A program made the position numbers and the translations under genes. DNA of 11,219 nucleotides, taken from the NCBI GenBank assembly GCA_019307665.1, contig JAFDJC010000197.1:1-11219 (forward strand), given 5' to 3'. Each line of letters begins with the position of its first letter. Within the stretch, counting starts at the first letter, position 1. The notes under the pieces were generated by a model. That model was not told the DNA's origin and ran no database searches. It saw only the letters and a list, made by a program, of their open reading frames with translations. The DNA is from Deltaproteobacteria bacterium (lineage in GTDB: Bacteria; Desulfobacterota; Desulfobacteria; Desulfobacterales; SURF-7). Positions 6,807 through 11,219 of the stretch are shown piece by piece.

Positions 6807-7733
6807 CTATTTATTAGCACCATATTGTTTCAATAGCTCAATTATCAGGAAATGGCCCTGCTCTGACGCTATAAACAGCGGAGTAAATCCGTTTGTTTTA
6901 CAGACCATATTTACATCGGCTTTGGCTGCCAGCAAGAGCTTGACGATTTCGGTATGGCCCTCCTGTGACGCCATATAAAGCGGAGTAATACCATCTGTTG
7001 TGACTGCATTTACATCGGCCTTAGCATCCAGCAACAGCTTGACGATTTCGGTATTCCCTTTCGCCGACGCCATAAACAGCGGAGTATTGCTGTATGTTTT
7101 GTCAGATGCATTTACATCGGCCTTAGCTGCCAGCAACAGCTTGACGATATCGTTATGCCCATTCTGCAATGCAATATACAGCGGTGTAATGCCATCTATC
7201 GTGGCCGTATTTACATCTGCCTCAGCTGCCAGCAACAGCTTGACGATTTTGGTATGGCCATACGACGACGCTATATACAACGGAGCATAGTCGTCTTTTG
7301 TGTTAGCGTTTACATCAGAACCGGCTTTTATCAATTTACTGATTTTAGCTATATCACTATCGGTAATTTCAGCTATTTCACTATCTGTAAAAGATTCAAA
7401 AATAGCCTTCAGCTTTATGGTATTACTCTTAAATATAAGGGCTTCCATTAATTTATTTACTTCTGAAACAAAAGTACCATCAGGATATCTCTTTAAATAT
7501 TTATTATAACCATAAATGGTATTTTCCTCTTTGGCATCCTTGAAGCTGAGGTCTTCCCTTAATTTTTCCGCCTCGGGTGTAAATTCGGTATCTCCATATT
7601 CCATCAGGAACTTGTCATAACTTTCGATAGTGTTTTTCTCTTTGGCAGTTTTAAATGCCCCTCCCGCACAGCCAACAAAAAAAACAACAAACAGCAAGAG
7701 TAATAAACCCCCGGACAGGCATCTTGACTTCAT
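6807..7733 (-). CDS. Ankyrin-repeat lipoprotein
   Basis: A predicted 308-residue exported lipoprotein. I chose the ATG at 7733, not one at 7820, because it follows AAGGGGGG by 5 nt and opens a signal peptide: MKSRC, then a leucine/phenylalanine core, then FVGC with C22 as the lipidation site. A23 at +2 favours the outer membrane. Residues 27-63 and 64-101 are two copies of a roughly 37-residue unit (AKEKNTIESYDKFL / AKEENTIYGYNKYL). Residues 147-308 carry five ankyrin repeats with the pattern TPLYIAxxxGHxxIVKLLLAAxADVN. Ankyrins bind protein partners. The gene precedes the AcsB-like gene by 37 nt, but an envelope lipoprotein and cytosolic metalloenzyme factors make an odd functional group, so shared transcription may be incidental. 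Confidence 0.88.
   Translation of the reverse strand: MKSRCLSGGLLLLLFVVFFVGCAGGAFKTAKEKNTIESYDKFLMEYGDTEFTPEAEKLREDLSFKDAKEENTIYGYNKYLKRYPDGTFVSEVNKLMEALIFKSNTIKLKAIFESFTDSEIAEITDSDIAKISKLIKAGSDVNANTKDDYAPLYIASSYGHTKIVKLLLAAEADVNTATIDGITPLYIALQNGHNDIVKLLLAAKADVNASDKTYSNTPLFMASAKGNTEIVKLLLDAKADVNAVTTDGITPLYMASQEGHTEIVKLLLAAKADVNMVCKTNGFTPLFIASEQGHFLIIELLKQYGANK
6910..7320. repeat. In-gene DNA repeats encoding the ankyrin units
   Basis: The landmark TTTACATCGG recurs at 6910, 7009, 7111, with variants at 7210 and 7309, giving periods of 99, 102, 99 and 99 bp. The adjoining segment CAGCAACAGCTTGACGAT is kept almost unchanged in successive units. Such DNA-level likeness implies recent duplication or gene conversion and an array able to change length by recombination. 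The 102-bp step corresponds to one extra residue. Confidence 0.8.
7347..7394. repeat. 24-bp tandem duplication inside the ankyrin lipoprotein gene
   Basis: Two adjacent 24-bp units beginning AGCTATATCACTATC (7347) and AGCTATTTCACTATC (7371) encode the doubled peptide TDSEIAEI/TDSDIAKI just before the first ankyrin repeat. It is in frame and probably arose by local slippage. Confidence 0.65.
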
Positions 7734-8165
7734 AGAACCCCCCTTTTCGCCTAACAAGTTTTTATTCAATATTTTTTGTTGTTTTGTACCAGATCGCTCA
7801 AGTTTTGCATGATTATACAATATACACCGAATTGTTCAGTAATGTAAAATGTAATTTAAAATGAAATATACGAATGAAATTCAATTGAATTAAACGCCTA
7901 CTAAATCTGTAATTAATTCCGTAACGTAATTCCGGTAATAGAAATTCTATCGTTTTGTGGTAAAAATCGATATATTGTGTTTTAAAGTATTTATGATATA
8001 GCTTAATAAAATCATTCTGAATCTATACTCTGTCGCAGTCGAGTTGCACTACATATGGTGCACCGCTTGTTCTGCTTTTAATGATTTTGTAATTGAAAAA
8101 TAGCTCCAACATTCTTGAAGACACCGATTTTTAAGTATCATACATGTAAATTTGGAGACTTTTTG
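7734..8165. other. AT-rich divergent intergenic region with small palindromes
   Basis: This 432-bp spacer separates the leftward lipoprotein group from the rightward PAS gene and should hold both promoters. I see no convincing gene or RNA. Visible structure: a perfect 14-bp palindrome AATTCAATTGAATT (7878-7891), a 13-bp palindrome ATAGAAATTCTAT (7938-7950), and a direct repeat TAATTCCG around 7915-7935. In DNA this AT-rich, such short palindromes may be chance. Confidence 0.5.
7812..7817 (-). promoter_or_regulatory. Possible -10 element for the ankyrin lipoprotein gene
   Basis: A perfect TATAAT on the minus strand lies about 80 nt before the chosen ATG at 7733. No good -35 stands 16-18 nt upstream (only CTGAAC/ACTGAA), so the promoter is weak or depends on an activator. 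In AT-rich DNA a lone TATAAT has limited weight. Confidence 0.3.
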
Positions 8166-9443
8166 ATGGCTAAAAAATCCACCTATGAAGAATTGGAACA
8201 AAGGATTAAGGAATTAGAAGAGGAATCTGTTAAGAGCAAGCGGATTGAGGCGGCGCTACGGGAAAGCGAAGAGCGTTATCGGCAGATTTTCAATATTGCC
8301 CCGGCCGGAATTTATGAAGTGGACTTTCGCACCGGGAAATTAGTCAACGTAAACGATGCGATATGTGAATATTCGGGCTATACTAAGGATGAACTTCTTT
8401 CTATGAATGCGATAGATTTGTTGACTGAGGAAAGCAAAAAAAGATTCCTAAACAGAACAAGCAAGATATTAAAGGGAGAGAGTATACCGAACAATGTTGA
8501 ATATGCGATTTACAAAAGAGACGGTAGTGAGATCTGGTTAAGCATTAACAACAAATTTATTTACGAGGGCGATGATCTTGTGGGAGCAACAGTCATTGCG
8601 CAGGACACCACCGAACACAGGAAAGTGGAGGAGGCGCTACGGGAGAGTGAAGAAAGATATAGAGAACTATTCGAGCGTTCACTTGATTGTATTTATATAC
8701 ATGATTTTGAGGGCAATTTTATCGACGCTAATCCCAATGCCTTAGACTTGCTTGGATATACTAAGGAGGGGATCACATCTCTTAATTTTGCTTCTCTATT
8801 AAGCGAAGATCAATTATTAATGGCATTCAATGAACTAAGAGGTGTTATTGAAAAGGGTGTTCAAAATAATCTTTCTGAATATAAAATAAGGAAGAAAAAT
8901 GGTGATTATGTATATGTTGAGTCCAAAGGCTCTTTAATACACAAAGATGGCGAACCTTATGCAATAATGGGAATCGCAAGAGATATTACCGAGCGTAAGC
9001 AAGCAGATGAAAAGCTTATGAAGCTGTATGATGAATTGGAAAAACGTGTTGAAAAGCGAACCCGGGACCTGGCAAAAATCAACAAAGAATTGGGAATAAA
9101 AACAGTGAACCTTGAAGAAACCAATACTGCGATGAAGGTATTGTTGAAAAGAAGAAATGAGGATAAGCTTGAAACCGAAGAAAAAATACTCGCCAATATT
9201 AATGAGCTGATCAAACCACTCATTGATACGCTGAAGGGGACCAAACTGGATAAGCGACAATCCACCTGTCTGGAAATACTGGAAACAAACCTCAGGGATA
9301 TTGTCTCCCCGTTTTCCCGTGAACTAGGCTCAAAATACTGGAGGCTGACCCCTATGGAGTTCAAGGTTGCAAATTTTGTTAGAAGCGGTAAAACGACTAA
9401 GGAAATTGCCGAGTTACTTCACTTGGCCACAAGCACCATCTAA
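8166..9443 (+). CDS. Double-PAS sensor with truncated LuxR-type DNA-binding domain (frameshifted)
   Basis: A cytoplasmic sensor-regulator of 425 residues as it stands. The start is ATG 8166 (GGAG 8-9 nt upstream); an in-frame TTG at 8115 lacks a ribosome site. Order: a coiled coil (1-30), a PAS domain (about 33-153, ending AQDTTEHRKVEEAL), a second PAS domain (about 157-275, ending GIARDITERKQADE), a long coiled coil (280-345), a linker, then the LuxR-type helix-turn-helix beginning WRLTPMEFKVANFVRSGKTTKEIAELL (392-418). There is no transmembrane segment, histidine-kinase or GGDEF domain. The reading frame stops at TAA 9441-9443 after TSTI, inside the recognition helix, while the missing end is readable in another frame at 9442-9516. 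Without a complete recognition helix, DNA binding is probably lost. The PAS ligand is unknown. The related linkers EALRESEERYR before each PAS suggest internal duplication. Confidence 0.85.
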   Translation: MAKKSTYEELEQRIKELEEESVKSKRIEAALRESEERYRQIFNIAPAGIYEVDFRTGKLVNVNDAICEYSGYTKDELLSMNAIDLLTEESKKRFLNRTSKILKGESIPNNVEYAIYKRDGSEIWLSINNKFIYEGDDLVGATVIAQDTTEHRKVEEALRESEERYRELFERSLDCIYIHDFEGNFIDANPNALDLLGYTKEGITSLNFASLLSEDQLLMAFNELRGVIEKGVQNNLSEYKIRKKNGDYVYVESKGSLIHKDGEPYAIMGIARDITERKQADEKLMKLYDELEKRVEKRTRDLAKINKELGIKTVNLEETNTAMKVLLKRRNEDKLETEEKILANINELIKPLIDTLKGTKLDKRQSTCLEILETNLRDIVSPFSRELGSKYWRLTPMEFKVANFVRSGKTTKEIAELLHLATSTI

Positions 9444-9516
9444 TAATATTCGCAAGAAACTCGAAATAAAAAATAGAAAGATTAACCTCAAAACCTACTT
9501 ATTCGATTTAGAATAA
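9442..9516 (+). pseudogene. Displaced C-terminus of the PAS-LuxR gene
   Basis: Read in the frame one base ahead of the PAS gene, this stretch encodes NNIRKKLEIKNRKINLKTYL followed by FDLE and a TAA stop. This is the characteristic last segment of PAS-LuxR proteins in this group, where it normally follows a TIEFHR-like sequence. The joint reads ACC ATC T AAT AAT: about four codons (EFHR or similar) are missing and one stray T is left, a net loss of 11 nt. The match in sequence and position makes a broken gene the best reading. A sequencing error would have to be an 11-base loss. Confidence 0.8.
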
Positions 9517-9637
9517 TATGGTATTTTAATCCATATTATATCCATTATCATTCCATATTGTCTTTCCGGCCTTTTATAAATAAGAATAAAACAACAAATC
9601 CCCAACATCTCAAAATATTTTTACGGGGGAGACACTA

Positions 9638-9799
9638 ATGAGAAAACGTATTTTTTCTACAGTTGACCCGTTTAAAGCATGTGACAAGGAAAATGAACTT
9701 CTCACAAAAGGGTATCAACCAATAGATAGGAGTATATATAATCTATCTAAATTGGAGTATGTAAAATTTGAACATATACGTCACAAATTTGTCTTATGA
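9638..9799 (+). CDS. Possible small protein, 53 aa, overlapping the RRM gene
   Basis: ATG 9638 follows a strong ribosome site (GGGGGAG, 7 nt upstream) and opens a 53-codon frame, MRKRIFSTVDPFKACDKENE and onward, ending at TGA 9797-9799. It is lysine/arginine-rich with one cysteine and has no signal peptide or known motif. It overlaps the first 32 nt of the RRM gene in a different frame, so it could be a leader ORF that couples or controls RRM translation. The ribosome site is the main support. The stretch could equally be an untranslated leader. Confidence 0.4.
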   Translation: MRKRIFSTVDPFKACDKENELLTKGYQPIDRSIYNLSKLEYVKFEHIRHKFVL

Positions 9800-10046
9800 G
9801 GTCACCCAGAGAGACTTGTGGTTGGCTTTTGAACCATTCGGGCTGGTCAGGTCAGTCAAGATTATAAAAGATAAGTATAATGGCAAATCAAAAGAATTCG
9901 GTTTCGTTGATATGCCTTCAGAGACGGAAGCCCGTTTTGCGATCAACAGCCTAAACGGTAAAGAGTTTATGGGAAAACAACTCAAAGTTAATACGGCTCG
10001 TCGTCGTCCCAAAAGAGGAAGAAGAAGGAAACCATGCGCAAAATAA
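9768..10046 (+). CDS. Small RRM-type RNA-binding protein
   Basis: A 92-residue single RNA-recognition-motif protein of the kind common in cyanobacteria and deltaproteobacteria. RNP2 is IYVTNL (3-8) and RNP1 is KEFGFVDM (42-49), with RNA-stacking aromatics Y4, F44 and F46; E43 replaces the usual glycine. A strongly basic tail, ARRRPKRGRRRKP (77-89), replaces the glycine-rich tail of some relatives. The start is TTG at 9768 with GGAG 10 nt upstream. The nearest in-frame ATG (9759) is followed at once by TAA and cannot be used. The protein probably binds single-stranded RNA as a chaperone or post-transcriptional regulator, perhaps induced by cold as in cyanobacterial relatives. The roughly 250-nt leader and overlapping 53-codon ORF leave room for translational control. 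Confidence 0.9.
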   Translation: MNIYVTNLSYEVTQRDLWLAFEPFGLVRSVKIIKDKYNGKSKEFGFVDMPSETEARFAINSLNGKEFMGKQLKVNTARRRPKRGRRRKPCAK

Positions 10047-10106
10047 TTATTGGTCTCGGTAAAAAATTTTAAGACGCGAATGAAACATAACAGACACAAT
10101 ATGCTA

Positions 10107-10508
10107 CTACTTCAACTTTTGATATTTATAAATTTCCGAAATTAACTCACTACGATCAAAATAAACTTCGTTACGTCTAATTAATCCGACATCGTTAAAT
10201 TGAACAAAACAGACTCCTATGCATTCAATAGTTTTTGAACCAACCGGTATTTTTGCCAACCACTTGTTTAAAAAACCGCCCTCCATTGGAATAGGCTCAA
10301 TCTGTGTCCAAACCCAATCTGGATTCTGTGCAAGCAACTTACTAAAATATGATAACAATTCATCTTTACCACGAACTCCGTTGGGAATAGCTGGATCAAG
10401 ATATATAACATCATCGGAATAAAAGCCGGCTAACTTTTCAGGGTTATTACCAGTCCACGCAGGCAACCATTGTGAAGCGAATCCTTTGGCTTGTTCTTTT
10501 GTCATCAT
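10107..10508 (-). CDS. SnoaL-like / NTF2-like fold protein
   Basis: A 133-residue protein of the SnoaL-like (nuclear transport factor 2) superfamily, a cone-shaped alpha+beta fold that binds small hydrophobic molecules. Some members are enzymes (cyclases, isomerases) and many have no known role. The typical pattern is ASQWLPAWTGNNPEKLAGFY (11-30), SDDVIYLDPAIPNGVRGKDEL (31-51), then SYFSKLLAQNPDW, ending in a strand-rich half (ECIGVCFVQFND, EVYFDRSEL). D32, D33 and D38 line the region that is often the pocket. The start at 10508 is supported by GAGGAA 9 nt upstream; a second ATG follows at once. It converges on the RRM gene across 60 nt without a clear terminator. It is the last chromosomal gene before the tRNA fragment. 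Confidence 0.82.
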   Translation of the reverse strand: MMTKEQAKGFASQWLPAWTGNNPEKLAGFYSDDVIYLDPAIPNGVRGKDELLSYFSKLLAQNPDWVWTQIEPIPMEGGFLNKWLAKIPVGSKTIECIGVCFVQFNDVGLIRRNEVYFDRSELISEIYKYQKLK

Positions 10509-10742
10509 ATGTAAATATTCCTCATAGAGTTACAATGCCGTTTATAAGTAAGCCGATTGCACGCCAATTTCTCAACTTTCCCCATAATATTATAAATTCC
10601 GTATTATACAATATTTTTTATTCTGAAAAAATCGCCTGTTTTTGCCATTTTTTCATTCGGGAGTTGGGTATAGTGTTGGGCATTGATTTTTAGATGCAAA
10701 TAATAGGTTTAAGTAAATGCTATAACTCTTTGTTTTTGTTGG
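10509..10742. other. Intergenic region upstream of the SnoaL-like gene
   Basis: No gene is recognised here. On the minus strand a TATAAT (10608-10603) lies about 95 nt before the SnoaL-like start, without a good -35. GTTGGGTAT and GTTGGGCAT repeat near 10664-10684 on the plus strand. By the orientation of the tRNA fragment, this stretch should be the original chromosomal flank downstream of the tRNA gene. Confidence 0.4.
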
Positions 10743-10790
10743 TGGTGATCCCACGGGGAATCGAACCCCGGTTTCCGGCGTGAGAGGCCG
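10743..10790 (-). tRNA. 3' fragment of tRNA-Glu (anticodon CTC), probable attachment-site remnant
   Basis: Read on the minus strand, 10790-10743 gives the anticodon stem-loop CGGC-CTCTCAC-GCCG(G) with anticodon CTC (GAG = Glu), variable AAAC, the T arm CGGGG-TTCGATT-CCCCG, the 3' acceptor strand TGGGATC, discriminator A and encoded CCA. The 5' acceptor strand, D arm and outermost anticodon-stem base are absent; at 10791 the sequence stops matching a tRNA. A 48-nt piece ending in CCA and broken at the anticodon stem is what remains when a tyrosine-integrase element inserts at a tRNA gene and displaces the original 3' end. It cannot be a working tRNA. The identity as Glu rests on the anticodon and the familiar arm sequence. 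Confidence 0.8.
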
Positions 10791-10865
10791 TTCAATAAAA
10801 TGCGCTAAGTGCAGGATATTCATCTTTTTTTAAGTTATTTTAAAATGTTATGATAAATTGGGATT

Positions 10866-10905
10866 GTACCTCAGAGTACCTAAAAGTACCTCAAAATACC
10901 CTCTG
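10866..10905. repeat. Four 10-bp tandem direct repeats (GTACCTCAGA-like)
   Basis: The units are GTACCTCAGA, GTACCTAAAA, GTACCTCAAA and the decayed ATACCCTCTG, with an exact 10-bp period close to one helical turn, so bound proteins would line one face of the DNA. They begin 75 bp beyond the break of the tRNA fragment, on the side where the element should lie. Integrase arm-type sites have this size and placement, but iterons of a replication or transfer origin would look similar. Confidence 0.65.
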
Positions 10906-10917
10906 GAGGACGCTGTC

Positions 10918-10936
10918 TACTCCCTATGTACTCCCT
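10918..10936. repeat. Pair of 8-bp direct repeats (TACTCCCT), 11-bp spacing
   Basis: TACTCCCT occurs at 10918-10925 and 10929-10936, again one helical turn apart and differing from the neighbouring GTACCT units. Two repeat families side by side suit a recombination complex binding an integrase and an accessory factor. With only two copies, chance cannot be excluded. Confidence 0.45.
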
Positions 10937-11090
10937 GAAATTTGATTGAGCTTGTTGACTGTGGAGGGTTTTGAGAGATTGGGGAGGAAAATTGCATTGT
11001 ACTGGAATCAAGGGTTTGAAGAAATCACAATTTTAATGATCCATGTTTTCGATTGAATTTCATTATCATATCTCATACTTTTCGTTGTCC

Positions 11091-11219
11091 CTACGTAATT
11101 TTCTGCTTGCTTGAGTTCTGGAAAAGAACACAGAAAATCGATTTTCCAAATTCTGCAAGATCGGAAGTGGAAAACACCAGTCTTAATCCCCAGTCTTCGA
11201 TGAGCTCTGTAAAGGATAT
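11091..11219 (-). CDS. C-terminal end of an unrecognised protein (partial)
   Basis: An open frame enters from the right edge and ends at TAG (11093-11091), giving 42 residues, from ISFTELIEDWGLRLVF to CVLFQNSSKQKIT. The composition is protein-like (alternating hydrophobics, aromatic residues, lysine-rich end), but the piece is too short to assign. If the tRNA fragment marks an element border, this would be the outermost gene of the element, where an integrase, excisionase or cargo gene may sit. I see no tyrosine-recombinase active-site motif in the visible part. The 300 bp between it and the tRNA fragment hold no other gene. Confidence 0.4.
   Translation of the reverse strand: MSFTELIEDWGLRLVFSTSDLAEFGKSIFCVLFQNSSKQKIT

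Noticed and set aside
7734..7820. Longer start (7820) for the ankyrin lipoprotein
   Set aside because: It would put 29 polar residues before a clean lipoprotein signal peptide, and the internal ATG at 7733 has a strong ribosome site.
7878..7950. Two short perfect palindromes as regulator sites
   Set aside because: They are only 13-14 bp, made almost wholly of A/T in AT-rich DNA, and not placed against a clear promoter; kept only as a note in the intergenic entry.
8115..8165. TTG start at 8115 for the PAS protein
   Set aside because: There is no ribosome site, and ATG 8166 gives the usual family N-terminus behind GGAG.
9525..9562. TCCAT repeats after the PAS gene as a regulatory array
   Set aside because: The repeats are short, irregular and AT-rich, with no consistent spacing.
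10472..10693. Plus-strand 73-codon frame
   Set aside because: It begins inside the SnoaL-like gene on the opposite strand, is rich in Phe/Ile from AT-rich DNA, and has no motif.
10741..10860. A complete tRNA gene
   Set aside because: No D arm or 5' acceptor strand complementary to TGGGATC is found next to the anticodon arm.
10866..10936. CRISPR array
   Set aside because: The units are 10-11 bp without spacers, far too short for CRISPR repeats.

Overview
The window looks like chromosomal DNA of a strictly anaerobic deltaproteobacterium (Desulfobacterota, plausibly a sulfate reducer or aromatic/fatty-acid degrader). This is inferred from gene content: two 2-hydroxyacyl-CoA dehydratase/benzoyl-CoA reductase-type subunits, a CooC-type nickel ATPase beside an acetyl-CoA synthase-like protein, a PAS-LuxR sensor beginning MAKKSTYEELEQRIKELEEE, and a small RRM protein. 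No database search was possible, so the taxonomy is an estimate.

Positions 1-5180 form one leftward operon. A strong -35 (TTGACA) and a -10 buried in a perfect 19-bp inverted repeat precede, in order, a GntR/FCD repressor, a GMC-like FAD oxidoreductase with a four-cysteine cluster, an unrecognised 425-aa helical protein, and two HgdB/HgdC-like Fe-S subunits, the second cut by the left edge. The operator over the promoter suggests autoregulation, with derepression by an acyl-CoA or other acid. The layout suggests an FAD- and Fe-S-dependent catabolic pathway. No ATPase activator (HgdC/BadG type), which such enzymes normally need, is visible.

Positions 5206-7733 hold a second leftward group with 37-nt gaps: an ankyrin-repeat lipoprotein, a stand-alone protein resembling the central part of acetyl-CoA synthase (AcsB/CdhC) but lacking the catalytic CGC domain, and a CooC-like maturation ATPase.

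Positions 7734-8165 are an AT-rich divergent spacer. On the plus strand, 8166-9443 encodes a double-PAS sensor with a C-terminal LuxR-type helix-turn-helix that is broken: the last 24 residues of the family are readable in another frame at 9442-9516, so about 11 bp seem to be lost inside the recognition helix. Next come a possible 53-aa ORF overlapping an RRM RNA-binding protein (9638-10046) and a convergent SnoaL/NTF2-like gene (10107-10508, minus).

The right end (10743-11219) looks like one border of an integrated element. A minus-strand 48-nt 3' fragment of tRNA-Glu(CTC), from anticodon stem to CCA, has no 5' half. It is followed at 75-145 bp by two families of 10- and 11-bp direct repeats resembling integrase arm sites, and then by the 3' end of an unrecognised gene. 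By orientation the element should extend to the right, beyond the window, with the intact tRNA gene at its far end.
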